A stretch of 64,000 nt of DNA from VFMC01 sp050248155 (GTDB lineage: Bacteria; Actinomycetota; Acidimicrobiia; Acidimicrobiales; Ilumatobacteraceae): NCBI GenBank assembly GCA_050248155.1, contig JBFWSW010000008.1, forward strand, positions 42,258 to 106,257. Direction: 5' to 3'. Under the pieces are notes generated by a model that saw nothing but the letters and a program-made list of their open reading frames with translations, was not told where the DNA came from and did not search any database. Shown piece by piece: positions 8,570-17,642 of the stretch (positions are counted from its first letter, which is position 1; every line of letters starts with the position of its first letter). The translations under genes were made by a program, and so were the position numbers.

Positions 8570-9349
8570 ATGGGACAGATGACCGATCGAATCGTGCTCG
8601 TGTCGGGTGGCGGGCGCGGGATCGGCCGGGCGATCAGCGAGCTGCTCGCCGCGGAAGGCGCCGCAGTGGCGGTGAACTACCGCCGCGACCGGGACGCAGC
8701 CGACGAGACGGTTGCCGCGATCGAGGACGCCGGCGGGTCGGCGCGTGCCTATGCGGCATCGATCGACGACCCCGAGGCGTGCGCCGGGATGGTCGACGCG
8801 GTGGTGTCCGACTACGGCGGCATCGACACGTTGGTGTGCAATGCGGGCATCGCGTCGAGGGGCAAGGCGGTCGTCGACACCGATCCCGATGAGCTGCTCC
8901 GAGTCGTCTCGACGCACGCGCTCGGCCCGCACTACCTGGCTCGAGCGGCGCTTCCCCACATCCGCGAGCGCTCGAGTGCGCGCGGGCGGGGCGATGTCGT
9001 GATGATCTCGTCGGTGGCGACATCCTCGATGGGTGCCAACGGCGCCCCGTACAACATGGGCAAGGCGGCCATGGAGGCGCTCGCCCTGACCCTGGCCAAG
9101 GAGGAGCGCCCCCACGGCATCCACGTCAACATCGTCGCGCCGGGCCTGGTGGACACCGAGATGGGCCTGCGCCTCGCGCGAGCGTTCACCGGCCGACGCG
9201 AGATGCCCGACCTGCGCTCTCTCGACGCGGCCTCGCCGTTCGGCCGGGTCTGCCAGCCCCTTGATGTGGCCAACGTGGTGCTGTGGTTGTGCAGCCCCGG
9301 CTCGGGGTACGTCACCGGGCAGCGCATCGAGTGCAACGGGGGAGGCTGA
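8570..9349 (+). CDS. SDR-family oxidoreductase
   Basis: A 259-residue short-chain dehydrogenase/reductase. The cofactor motif G-G-G-R-G-I-G (about residues 13-19), C-N-A-G (near 91) and the catalytic Ser...Y-N-M-G-K (Tyr and Lys, near 161-165) are all present. The ATG at 8570 was chosen over an upstream in-frame ATG at 8525 because GAGGAG lies just before it and the extra N-terminal residues are not SDR-like. FabG-like; substrate unknown. Confidence 0.9.
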   Translation: MGQMTDRIVLVSGGGRGIGRAISELLAAEGAAVAVNYRRDRDAADETVAAIEDAGGSARAYAASIDDPEACAGMVDAVVSDYGGIDTLVCNAGIASRGKAVVDTDPDELLRVVSTHALGPHYLARAALPHIRERSSARGRGDVVMISSVATSSMGANGAPYNMGKAAMEALALTLAKEERPHGIHVNIVAPGLVDTEMGLRLARAFTGRREMPDLRSLDAASPFGRVCQPLDVANVVLWLCSPGSGYVTGQRIECNGGG

Positions 9350-9366
9350 CGGATAGCGTTTTCGGG

Positions 9367-10020
9367 GTGAGTCCGCTCGCCGCCGAGTCCGACAGCTCCA
9401 CCCGCAGCCCGATCATCTCGATCACCCCTGCGGCACATCACGAGCTCGTCGTGCTGCGCGATGCCGAGCCCGACGCCGACCGTCTGGGTTTGCGCCTCGA
9501 GATCGTCAGCGGCGCCGGCGAGGACTTCCGCTACGACCTCAGCTTCGACGTCGTCACCAAGGCGGGCTTCACCGACGAGGTGCGCACGCACCTCGACGGC
9601 GATCACCCCGACCGCTCGCTCAAGGTCATCATCCCGGCCAAGGACGTCGACCTCCTGCAGGGTGCGGTGCTCGACCACACGGCCTCGCAGGGTCTCGTCA
9701 TCCGCAACCCCAACAAGCCGCAGCCGCCCTCGATCGACGGGCTCGTCAGCGGGGACGAGCTCAGCGCCGAGGTCGAAGCGATGATCGCCGACGAGGTCAA
9801 TCCGGCGCTCGCTGCACACGGGGGCTTCGTCACCTATGTGGGGCACGACGGCGAGGGGAGCGCGTTCCTCACCATGGGCGGCGGTTGCCACGGTTGCTCG
9901 ATGAGCCGGGTGACGATGCTCGACGGGGTGCAGACGATGCTCGTCGAGCGCATCGCGGGCATCGAACGGGTGAAGGACATCACCGACCACGCCACCGGCG
10001 AGAACCCGTTCTACCGCTGA
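9367..10020 (+). CDS. Nfu-type Fe-S cluster scaffold/carrier (HesB-like plus NifU C-terminal domain)
   Basis: A 217-residue protein. The first half resembles a HesB/IscA-type fold (start I-S-I-T-P-A-A-H-H-E-L), and the second half is an NFU domain with G-G-G-C-H-G-C-S-M-S (about residues 176-185); the C-x-x-C binds a 4Fe-4S cluster shared across a dimer. This is the NfuA layout, which delivers clusters to apo-enzymes. A -10-like TAGCGT (9354-9359) ends 7 nt before the GTG, suggesting a leaderless message. In this window MoaA would be one Fe-S client. Confidence 0.86.
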   Translation: MSPLAAESDSSTRSPIISITPAAHHELVVLRDAEPDADRLGLRLEIVSGAGEDFRYDLSFDVVTKAGFTDEVRTHLDGDHPDRSLKVIIPAKDVDLLQGAVLDHTASQGLVIRNPNKPQPPSIDGLVSGDELSAEVEAMIADEVNPALAAHGGFVTYVGHDGEGSAFLTMGGGCHGCSMSRVTMLDGVQTMLVERIAGIERVKDITDHATGENPFYR

Positions 10021-10086
10021 GCCCCGCCGCTCGCCCAGCCCGGTCCCGTTCGCATCGGCCCCACATCCGGTCGTAGTGTCCGCGCC

Positions 10087-11541
10087 ATGACAGGAATCGT
10101 GAGCTACGGGGTGTACGTCCCGTACTGGCGCCTGCGCCGCGAGGCGATCGGCGCGGCGCTCGGATCGGGCGGCGGCCGAGGTACCCGCAGCGTGGCGAGC
10201 TACGACGAGGACACCACCTCGATGGGAGTCGAGGCGGCACGAGCGGCGCTGGCGTGGGCGCCCGACTCGGCGTCGCCGAGCGTCGTCGCCTTCGCCACGA
10301 CTGCACCGGCGTACCTCGACAAGACCAACGCGAACGTCATCCACGCCGCGCTCGCCCTGCCGTCATCTGCCGGCGCCGTCGACTGCATCGGCTCGGTCCG
10401 CTCGGTCGCCGCAGCCGTCATGGTCGCCCAGAGTCGAGCGGGCCTGGCGGTGCTGTCCGACATCCGCATCGGCCTCCCCGGCGGTGCCGACGAGGCTGCA
10501 GGTGGTGACGCCGCGGTGGCGTTGCTGATGGGCGAGGGCGACGAGGTGATCGCCGAGACCATCGCCGGCGCCGAGGCGACGGGCGAGTTCGTCGACCGGT
10601 GGCGCACTCCGGGTGACTCGCACTCGAAGCAATGGGAGGAGCGCTTCGGCGAGCACGCGTACCTGCCCTTCGTCGAGCAGTCGTTCACCGACGCGCTCAA
10701 GCTCGCCGGCCTCACCGCGACCGACCTCGATCACGTCGTCGTCGCCGGGCTGCACACACGTGCGGTCGCTACCGCCCGGCGCTCGCTCGGCGTCCGTCCC
10801 GAGTCGTTGGCCGACGACCTGACGGCGCAGATCGGCAACACCGGGGCGGCGCACGGCGCGCTGATGCTCGCCGACGTGCTCGACCGGGCTCGCCCCGGTG
10901 AGATCGTCGCCGTGGTGCAATTGGCCGACGGCTGCAGCACGTGGCTGCTCCGGGTCACCGATCGGATCGGTCGCAGGCGTCCGGCCCGTGCCGTGCGCGA
11001 CTCGCTCCAGGCGTGCCGCGACGACCTGTCGTACAACGCGTTCCTCACCTGGAGGGGCATGTTGCACCGCGAGCCCCCGCGACGGCCCGAGCCCGACCGA
11101 CCGGCGGCTCCGCCGTCGTTGCGGGCCAGCGCGTGGAAGTACGGCTTGTTCGGCTCGCGAGACGAAGCCGGCTTCGTGCACCTCCCACCGGCGCGAGTCA
11201 GCATGGAGAGCGGCGCCATCGATCGCATGGAGATGGTGCGCATGGCCGACGTCCGGGCCACGATCGCGACCTTCACCGTCGATCGGTTGGCGTTCAGCCT
11301 CAGCCCACCGGTGGTCGCAGCAGTCATCGATTTCGACGCGCCCGACGGATCGAAGAGCGGTGGAAGGTTCCAGTGCGAGCTCACCGATGTCGACCCCGCC
11401 ACGGTCCGCATCGGCGACCGGGTCGAGATGACCTTCCGCCGCCTCTACACGCAGGACGGCATCCACAACTACTTCTGGAAGGCGCGTCCGGTCCAGGGCG
11501 CGTCCGACGCACGGCAGGACGAACAGCGGGGGGGCAACTGA
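10087..11541 (+). CDS. HMG-CoA-synthase-like condensing enzyme fused to an OB-fold (DUF35) domain
   Basis: A 484-residue fusion. Residues about 1-340 form a thiolase-fold condensing enzyme of the HMG-CoA synthase/KAS III group, with the nucleophile in D-C-I-G-S (Cys about 100). The last ~130 residues are an OB-fold acyl-CoA-associated domain ending F-W-K-A-R-P. The small ribbon that precedes this OB fold usually carries two Cys pairs, but here reads S-R-D-E-A-G...S-M-E-S, so zinc binding looks lost; this may be normal for this subfamily. TAGTGT (10074-10079) ends 7 nt before the ATG. A thiolase follows one base later. Confidence 0.85.
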   Translation: MTGIVSYGVYVPYWRLRREAIGAALGSGGGRGTRSVASYDEDTTSMGVEAARAALAWAPDSASPSVVAFATTAPAYLDKTNANVIHAALALPSSAGAVDCIGSVRSVAAAVMVAQSRAGLAVLSDIRIGLPGGADEAAGGDAAVALLMGEGDEVIAETIAGAEATGEFVDRWRTPGDSHSKQWEERFGEHAYLPFVEQSFTDALKLAGLTATDLDHVVVAGLHTRAVATARRSLGVRPESLADDLTAQIGNTGAAHGALMLADVLDRARPGEIVAVVQLADGCSTWLLRVTDRIGRRRPARAVRDSLQACRDDLSYNAFLTWRGMLHREPPRRPEPDRPAAPPSLRASAWKYGLFGSRDEAGFVHLPPARVSMESGAIDRMEMVRMADVRATIATFTVDRLAFSLSPPVVAAVIDFDAPDGSKSGGRFQCELTDVDPATVRIGDRVEMTFRRLYTQDGIHNYFWKARPVQGASDARQDEQRGGN

Positions 11542-11542
11542 C

Positions 11543-12739
11543 ATGGCGTCACACGGCATCCGCGACCAGGTCGCGATCGTCGGCATGGGGTGCACGAACT
11601 TCGGCGAGCACTGGGACAAGAGCACCGACGACATGCTCATCGAGTCGTCGTCGGCTGCGCTGGCGAGCGCGGGCATCGCGCTCGACGACGTCGACGCCTT
11701 CTGGCTGGGAACGATGGGCTCGGGGCTGTCCGGTCTCACGCTCAGCCGCCCGCTCAAGATCCAGCACAAGCCGGTCACCCATGTCGAGAACTTCTGCGCG
11801 ACGGGAAGCGAGGCGTTCCGCAACGCGTGCTACGCAGTCGCGTGCGGCGCCTACGACATCGCCATGGCGATCGGCGTCGAGAAGCTCAAGGACAGTGGGT
11901 ACTCCGGCCTGGTCGTCGGCGCTCCGGCGAACGACGGCACCGGCCCCACCGTCACGGCGCCGGCCTCGTTCAGCCTGCTCGCTCCGGCGTACGCGAAGAA
12001 GTACGGGGTCGACGACGCCGAGCTCAAGGACGTGCTGACGCGCATCGCGTGGAAGAACCATCGCAACGGCGCACTGAACCCGCGAGCGCAGTTCCGCAAG
12101 GAGGTCTCGAAGGAGACGATCAGCTGCAGCCCGATCGTGGCCGGCCCGCTCGGCATCTTCGACTGCAGCGGTGTCAGCGACGGCTCGGCCGCGGCGATCA
12201 TCGTGCGCGCGGAGGACGCCCACAAGTACACCGACAAGCCTCTCTTCGTGAAAGCGCTGTCGTTCGTTGCCGGCCCGGCGAGCGGCCCCATCGACCCGGC
12301 GTACGACTACAGCACCTTCGACGAGGTCGTGCGCTCGGCCGAGGATGCGTACGCGCAGGCCGGCATCACCGACCCGCGAGCAGAGCTGGCGATGGCCGAG
12401 GTGCACGACTGCTTCACCCCGACCGAGCTCGTGCTGATGGAGGACCTCGGGTTCGCCGAGCGCGGCATGGGCTGGAAGGAGGTGCTCGCCGGCACCTTCG
12501 ACCTCGACGGCGAGCTCCCGGTCAACCCCGACGGCGGGCTGAAGTCGTTCGGACACCCCATCGGTGCATCGGGTCTGCGGATGCTGTTCGAGTGCTGGCT
12601 GCAGCTGCGCGGCGAGGCCGGCGACCGCCAGATCGGTTCGATCGGAGCGGGCAAGACCAAGGCGCTCACGCACAACCTCGGCGGCGGTCCCGGTGCCTGT
12701 GTCAGCTTCGTCAGCGTCGTCGGCAGCGAGCGCGACTGA
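11543..12739 (+). CDS. Thiolase family acetyl-CoA acetyltransferase (SCP2/archaeal type)
   Basis: A 398-residue thiolase-fold protein. The nucleophilic Cys is at about residue 85 in N-F-C-A-T-G-S, and the later H-D-C-F-T-P and G-H-P-I-G-A-S-G motifs supply the His residues. This pattern matches the SCP-x/lipid-transfer and archaeal acetoacetyl-CoA thiolase group. It starts one base after the HMGS-OB fusion, and the pair probably works together: the thiolase would make or cleave acetoacetyl-CoA-like intermediates while the fusion condenses or channels them. Confidence 0.9.
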   Translation: MASHGIRDQVAIVGMGCTNFGEHWDKSTDDMLIESSSAALASAGIALDDVDAFWLGTMGSGLSGLTLSRPLKIQHKPVTHVENFCATGSEAFRNACYAVACGAYDIAMAIGVEKLKDSGYSGLVVGAPANDGTGPTVTAPASFSLLAPAYAKKYGVDDAELKDVLTRIAWKNHRNGALNPRAQFRKEVSKETISCSPIVAGPLGIFDCSGVSDGSAAAIIVRAEDAHKYTDKPLFVKALSFVAGPASGPIDPAYDYSTFDEVVRSAEDAYAQAGITDPRAELAMAEVHDCFTPTELVLMEDLGFAERGMGWKEVLAGTFDLDGELPVNPDGGLKSFGHPIGASGLRMLFECWLQLRGEAGDRQIGSIGAGKTKALTHNLGGGPGACVSFVSVVGSERD

Positions 12740-12744
12740 CCGGG

Positions 12745-13398
12745 TCACCCGGCCGGCCGGACCGCCGTCCGGATGAACGTCTCGACGGCCGTGCAGAGCA
12801 TGGAGCGGTCGGCGTCGAGCGTGGCCACGTGGCCGCCACGGTGCAACGTCACCCGGTGCGGCTTTCGTCCCAGCGCCGTGGCGACCGCATCCGAGCTCGC
12901 CGGATCGACCACCTCGTCGCCGGCGCTCGTGACGATGAGCGTCGGCACCGTCACCTTCGCGAGCTCGATCGTCGCGATGCCCTCGTGCATGGCCAGCAGC
13001 GCGTCGATCGGCAACCAGGCGTAGGCGATCTCGTCGACACCGGTCGGTTCGACGTCGATGCGTCGGTGGCCCCGTGAGCGCCGCCACTCCAGGCCGTCGA
13101 TCGCGTCGGGATCGGGAGCGAGCGGGTTGATCGCGACGATCGCCGAGCACGCGCCGCTGGCGGCCAGATCGAACGCGAGCATCGCGCCCATCGACTGACC
13201 CACGACCACGTCGGCGGTCCAGTCGGCCGCGGCGTCGAGCCAGTCCGTCCACCGCAGCCCGCACAGGTCGGACGGATCGGAGCCGTGCCCAGGCAGGGTG
13301 GGCGCGAACGCTGTGTGGCCGGCCTGGGAGAGCGAGGCCACGAGCGGCCACATGGTTGCGCCGGTGCCGCCCAACCCGTGCAGGCACAGGACGCGCAT
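12745..13398 (-). CDS. Alpha/beta hydrolase
   Basis: A 217-residue alpha/beta hydrolase. The oxyanion motif H-G-L-G-G-T-G is near residue 7, the nucleophile elbow G-Q-S-M-G near residue 65, the acid in S-A-G-D-E near 165 and the catalytic His in H-R-G-G-H-V near 192. The ATG at 13398 gives a normal N-terminus and shares one base with the stop of the transsulfuration gene, so the two are co-expressed. Carboxylesterase or lysophospholipase activity is likely; substrate unknown. Confidence 0.88.
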   Translation of the reverse strand: MRVLCLHGLGGTGATMWPLVASLSQAGHTAFAPTLPGHGSDPSDLCGLRWTDWLDAAADWTADVVVGQSMGAMLAFDLAASGACSAIVAINPLAPDPDAIDGLEWRRSRGHRRIDVEPTGVDEIAYAWLPIDALLAMHEGIATIELAKVTVPTLIVTSAGDEVVDPASSDAVATALGRKPHRVTLHRGGHVATLDADRSMLCTAVETFIRTAVRPAG

Positions 13399-14558
13399 CA
13401 GCCGAGCGCGCGGTGCAGGTCGTCCAACAGGTCGGCGGGATCCTCGAGGCCGACCGAGATGCGCAACATGCCGTCGCACACGCCGATCGCGGCCGCTTCG
13501 TCAGGCGTCAGGCTCGCGTGCGTCGTCGTCATCGGATGGCACACGAGCGTCTCGGGCCCGCCGAGTGACGTGGCGACACGCAGCAGCCGCGCGCGGTCGA
13601 GGAACCGTTCGGCCGCCGGCAGCCCGCCGGCGAGGACGATCGACAGCACGGTTCCCGGGTGGCGCATCTGCCGCTTGGCCAGGTCGGCCTGCGGATGCGT
13701 CGGCAGGCTCGGGTGGTGCACGGTGGCGAGCGCCGGGTGGTCGACGAGCTCGGCCGCGAGGAACGAGGCGCTGGCAGCCTGGTGCGTGGTGCGCACCGAC
13801 AGGGTGCGGATGCCCCGGAGCCCGTTGAGCGCGTCGAACGGCGAAGGGACCGCGCCGTGCAGCACGGAGTAGGCCCAGATCGCGTCGACCAGTTCCTTCT
13901 CGCCGGACACGACGCCGAGCGTCGCGTCGTTGTGGCCGGCGATGCCCTTGGTCGCCGAGTGCAGCGAGAGGTGGACGCCGTGGTCGAGCGGGCGCTGCCC
14001 GAGGGGCGTCGCGAGCGTCGAGTCGACGACGGTGATGGGGCCCCGCAGCGTCCCCAGCTCGTCGAGATCGACGAGGTCGAGGCGCGGGTTGGAGGGGGTC
14101 TCGGCGACGACGAGCATCGTCTTGCCGGGTCGCACGGCGTCGGTGAACGCGCCCGGGACGTGACCGTCGACGAGGGTCGTCTCGATGCCGAACCGAGCGC
14201 ATGGCCCCTGCAGGAAGGCGAGCGTGCCGGCGTAGAGGTTGCGCTGGGCCACGATGTGATCGCCTGCCGAGCACAGCGCGAGCACGACGCTCGCCACCGC
14301 GCCCATGCCGGAGGCGAACGCGAGCGAGTCCTCGGCACCCTCGAGCGCGCTCATCGCCTCCTCGAACGACCGCACCGTGGGGTTCGAGTACCGGCTGTAG
14401 AACTCGTCGATGCGCGTCCCCATCGCGCGGCGCCTCGCATCGGCAAGACCTTCGGACTCCCACGCCGTCGACGCCCACAGCGCGGGGGCGAGCGACCTGC
14501 CGCTCGCGACACGGCCCGCGGTGATCGCCTGCGTGGCCGGCTGGGGGTGCTCGCTCAT
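13398..14558 (-). CDS. Trans-sulfuration family PLP enzyme (cystathionine/methionine gamma-lyase type)
   Basis: A 386-residue Cys/Met-metabolism PLP enzyme. Visible are the Y-S-R-Y-S-N-P-T phosphate-binding segment near residue 50, the S-G-M-G-A turn and the PLP lysine in H-S-A-T-K-G-I near residue 195. The family covers cystathionine gamma-synthase, gamma-lyase, O-acetylhomoserine sulfhydrylase and methionine gamma-lyase, which I cannot separate here. Start chosen at ATG 14558; an upstream start adds nine non-conserved residues. Confidence 0.88.
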   Translation of the reverse strand: MSEHPQPATQAITAGRVASGRSLAPALWASTAWESEGLADARRRAMGTRIDEFYSRYSNPTVRSFEEAMSALEGAEDSLAFASGMGAVASVVLALCSAGDHIVAQRNLYAGTLAFLQGPCARFGIETTLVDGHVPGAFTDAVRPGKTMLVVAETPSNPRLDLVDLDELGTLRGPITVVDSTLATPLGQRPLDHGVHLSLHSATKGIAGHNDATLGVVSGEKELVDAIWAYSVLHGAVPSPFDALNGLRGIRTLSVRTTHQAASASFLAAELVDHPALATVHHPSLPTHPQADLAKRQMRHPGTVLSIVLAGGLPAAERFLDRARLLRVATSLGGPETLVCHPMTTTHASLTPDEAAAIGVCDGMLRISVGLEDPADLLDDLHRALG

Positions 14559-14663
14559 CGGGCAAAGACTACGGGGTCGTGGCACTCGTCACCCGCAGGA
14601 TTCGGGCCTTGAGCCTCCGGACGCCCGATCGTAGAGTCTGCCGGTGCGCACGGATCCGGGCCG

Positions 14664-15038
14664 GTGGTGGCGACGATGATCGGCCGGCTCGACGAGGTCG
14701 TGGTCGACTGCCACGACACGATGCTGTTGGCCGAGTTCTGGCAGGCCGTGCTCGGCGGTCACATCGTTCGTCAGAGCCACGAGTGGGTCGCGGTGCACCC
14801 GCCGACGGGTGTCACCGTGTCGTTCCAGCAGGTGCCCGAGGACAAGATCGTCAAGAACCGCGTCCACCTCGACGTCGACGTGGACGACCTCGATCGAGCG
14901 GCACTCGATGCCGAAGCGCTCGGCGCGCAGCGCGTCGGCGACGTCGTCGTCGACCCGCTCGGAGGCTTCCAGGTGATGCTCGATCCGGAGGGCAACGAGT
15001 TCTGCTTCGTCAACGGCCCGACCGCCGTCGCGAGCTGA
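14664..15038 (+). CDS. VOC (glyoxalase/bleomycin-resistance) family protein
   Basis: A 124-residue protein with two beta-alpha-beta-beta-beta modules. It opens with the usual D-E-V-V-V-D-C-H-D-T strand and ends with the L-D-P-E-G-N-E-F-C segment whose Glu is a common metal ligand; an H-L-D-V-D strand lies between. Starts at GTG 14664 or ATG 14676 are both possible. Small VOC proteins like this are common in actinobacteria and their ligands are mostly unknown. Confidence 0.85.
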   Translation: MVATMIGRLDEVVVDCHDTMLLAEFWQAVLGGHIVRQSHEWVAVHPPTGVTVSFQQVPEDKIVKNRVHLDVDVDDLDRAALDAEALGAQRVGDVVVDPLGGFQVMLDPEGNEFCFVNGPTAVAS

Positions 15039-15065
15039 TCGGCGCTCGGCGCGACGCCGGATCGG

Positions 15066-16781
15066 TCAGCGCGGTCCGCGCACCAGCACGCCGGGCAGCG
15101 CGCCGGTGAACTCGTCGTTCGCCACGGTCTGCACGCCGCCGACGAAGGTCGCCATGTAACCGGACGCGCGCTGCACGAGCCGGCGCCCGCCCGCCGGCAG
15201 GTCGAAGGCCATGCGCGGCGGACCGAAGCGCAGAGCGCCGTGATCGATGATGTTGAGGTCGGCCTTCATGCCCGGCGCGACCAGCCCGCGATCGCGCAGG
15301 CCGTACAGCTCGGCCGTCTGACGGGTCTGCCGGTGCACCACGTACTCCAGCGGCAGGCGCGGGCCGCGCGTCCGATCGCGCGCCCAGTGCGTGAGCATGA
15401 ACGTCGGCGTGCCGCCGTCGCAGATGGCGCCGCAGTGCGCGCCGGCGTCGCTCAGACCCATCCGCGTGTGCGGGTGCCGCGTGGCTTCATAGGTCATCGA
15501 GAGGTCGCCGTACGCGTAGTTGAAGAACGGCGCGTACAACATGCCGTTGCCGTCGTGGGCGGTGAGCTGCGCGAGGACCAGCTCCATCGGCGGCACCCGC
15601 ATCCGCTCGGCCCGAGCGCCGATGCTCGCCTCGACCGATGGCTCGTAGTCGATGTCGCCGTCGAGCACGGGCCACATGCGGTGGAGGTTGTCGAGCACCA
15701 CCTTCTGGAAGAAGCCGCCGTCGTCGGGCACCTCGTGCACGATCTTGCGTCGTCGGTCGGGCCGAGCGAGCGCAGCGAGCCGCTCCGGCATCGGCAGGTG
15801 CGCGACCTCCGTGTAGGCCGGGTGGAACAGCAGCGGGTGGACGCTGCCGTGCAGGCAGTAGAGGATGCCGATCGTGCGTCCGGCGACTTGCGCCACGAGC
15901 GGCAACCCGTCGGCGTGGGCTTCGTCGAGCAGGTCGAGCACGTCCCGCCACACCTCGGGCGCGCTGTCGGGCTGGTTGAGGTTCACGCTGACGGGCTGAC
16001 CGGTGTGCGCAGCGAGCCGGCGCATCCACGGCCACTCCTCGACCGGTACCCGCGCGTGATCGGGAGCGAACTGGAAGACACCGTGGCCGACGCGCCGGAT
16101 CGCCGACCCGATGCCGACCAGCTCGCGCTCGTCGGCGGTGGTGCCGGGCACCAGCTCGCCGCCCTTCGAGCGGTGCAACGGCGTGCGGCTGGTGGAGAAC
16201 CCGAGGGCACCAGCGCGCAGTGCCTCGTCGACGAGGTCGGCCATGCGGGTGATGTCGTCGTCGGTGGCGGGCTCGTTCGTCGCCCCGCGCTCGCCCATGA
16301 CGAACGCGCGCAGTGGGCCGTGCGCGACCTGCGACCCGATGTCGACCACGTGCGGTGCCCTGTCGAGGGCATCGAGGTACTCGGGATAGCTCGTCCACTC
16401 CCACGTGATGCCCTCGGCCATCGCGCTGCCCGGGATGTCCTCGACACCTTCCATGAGCTCGATCAGCCAGTCGTGGCGATCGGGTGACGCGGGCGCGAAC
16501 CCCACACCGCAGTTGCCCATGACGACAGTGGTGACGCCGTGCCAACTCGAGGGCGTCATCCACGGATCCCACGTGGCCTGCGCGTCGTAGTGCGTGTGGA
16601 TGTCGACGAAACCGGGCGTGACGAGCAGCCCGTCGGCATCGACCGTGCGGCGGGCGAGCGATGCGGTGCCGGCCGGGACGACGCCCACGATGCGATCGCC
16701 CTCGATCTCGACGTCGGCGGGTCGCCCGGGCGCGCCCGACCCGTCGACCAGCAAGCCGTCGCGGATGACGAGATCGCGCAT
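15066..16781 (-). CDS. Amidohydrolase of the N-acyl-D-amino-acid deacylase family
   Basis: A 571-residue metal-dependent hydrolase. The N-terminal H-T-H-Y-D-A-Q segment (about 61-67) provides metal ligands, and the C-terminal S-D-A-G-A-H-C-G motif (near 445) and G-x-K-A-D-L-N sequence are typical of the D-aminoacylase branch of the amidohydrolase superfamily. It would hydrolyse N-acyl amino acids or related amides. The 3' end faces the VOC gene; hisN and dxs lie upstream on the same strand, 18 bases away. Confidence 0.88.
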   Translation of the reverse strand: MRDLVIRDGLLVDGSGAPGRPADVEIEGDRIVGVVPAGTASLARRTVDADGLLVTPGFVDIHTHYDAQATWDPWMTPSSWHGVTTVVMGNCGVGFAPASPDRHDWLIELMEGVEDIPGSAMAEGITWEWTSYPEYLDALDRAPHVVDIGSQVAHGPLRAFVMGERGATNEPATDDDITRMADLVDEALRAGALGFSTSRTPLHRSKGGELVPGTTADERELVGIGSAIRRVGHGVFQFAPDHARVPVEEWPWMRRLAAHTGQPVSVNLNQPDSAPEVWRDVLDLLDEAHADGLPLVAQVAGRTIGILYCLHGSVHPLLFHPAYTEVAHLPMPERLAALARPDRRRKIVHEVPDDGGFFQKVVLDNLHRMWPVLDGDIDYEPSVEASIGARAERMRVPPMELVLAQLTAHDGNGMLYAPFFNYAYGDLSMTYEATRHPHTRMGLSDAGAHCGAICDGGTPTFMLTHWARDRTRGPRLPLEYVVHRQTRQTAELYGLRDRGLVAPGMKADLNIIDHGALRFGPPRMAFDLPAGGRRLVQRASGYMATFVGGVQTVANDEFTGALPGVLVRGPR

Positions 16782-16799
16782 TCGATCAGTGTCGCAGAG

Positions 16800-17642
16800 T
16801 CACCGGGGCGGACCGGCCAGGCCGGCGACCTCGCCGTGCAGCAAGCCGTTCGAGCTGATCGCGCTGTCGTGGCGGAACGTGCGCTCGCCGAAACGGTCGG
16901 TGAAGGTGCCTCCGGCTTCCTCGACCACCACCATCACCGCGGCGAGGTCGTAGGGCATGACTCCGATCGCGTCGATCGCCAGATCGATCGCACCCTCGGC
17001 GACCAGCATGTGCTGCCAGAAGTCGCCGAACCCGCGAGCTCGGTAGGCGCGCTGCTGCAAACGGACGAGCTCGTCGGTGAGACCGAGGTCGTCCCACCCC
17101 GTCGAATACGTGACGCACAGCTGCGCCTCGGCGAGGTCGGCGACCGACGACACCCTGATGGCTCGCTCGCCGGTCTCGATCTGCGCGGTCGCCCCCTGGC
17201 CACGAGCGGCCCACCAGCGACGGCCCATCGCGGGTGCCGACACGCACCCGACGACAGCGCCGTGGACCTCGTGGGTGAGCGCGATCAACGTCGCCCACAC
17301 CGGGATGCCACGCACGAAGTTCGACGTGCCGTCGATCGGGTCGACGATCCAACGCCACGGCGACCCGGAGTCGCCGATGACGCCGTGCTCTTCGCCGTAC
17401 AGCCCGTGCTGTGGTCGTTGCGAGACGATCGCGTCGCCGATCGCGGTCTCGGTGTCGCGATCGGCCTCGGTGACCTCGGTGCGGTTGGCCTTCCAGTCGA
17501 GGTTGAACGAGCGTCGTTCGTAGTGCGGCAAGGTGATCGCGTCGGCGATGTCGGAGAGCGCTCGGGCGAACGCGAGCTCCTCGGCGAGATCGAGCTCGAT
17601 GGGCGCGCCGGCGTCGGGCTTCACGCGGTCTCCGGTGGTCAC
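16800..17642 (-). CDS. hisN: Histidinol-phosphatase HisN (inositol monophosphatase family)
   Basis: A 280-residue IMPase-fold phosphatase. The metal motif D-P-I-D-G-T-S-N-F-V-R-G and the following P-V-W-A-T-L-I-A-L match actinobacterial HisN closely, as do G-E-E-H (metal Glu) and R-R-W-W-A-A-R-G. It would remove phosphate from L-histidinol phosphate in histidine synthesis. The GTG at 17642 overlaps the dxs stop (GTGA), so it is translated with dxs. A generic inositol-phosphatase role is the alternative. Confidence 0.86.
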   Translation of the reverse strand: MTTGDRVKPDAGAPIELDLAEELAFARALSDIADAITLPHYERRSFNLDWKANRTEVTEADRDTETAIGDAIVSQRPQHGLYGEEHGVIGDSGSPWRWIVDPIDGTSNFVRGIPVWATLIALTHEVHGAVVGCVSAPAMGRRWWAARGQGATAQIETGERAIRVSSVADLAEAQLCVTYSTGWDDLGLTDELVRLQQRAYRARGFGDFWQHMLVAEGAIDLAIDAIGVMPYDLAAVMVVVEEAGGTFTDRFGERTFRHDSAISSNGLLHGEVAGLAGPPR

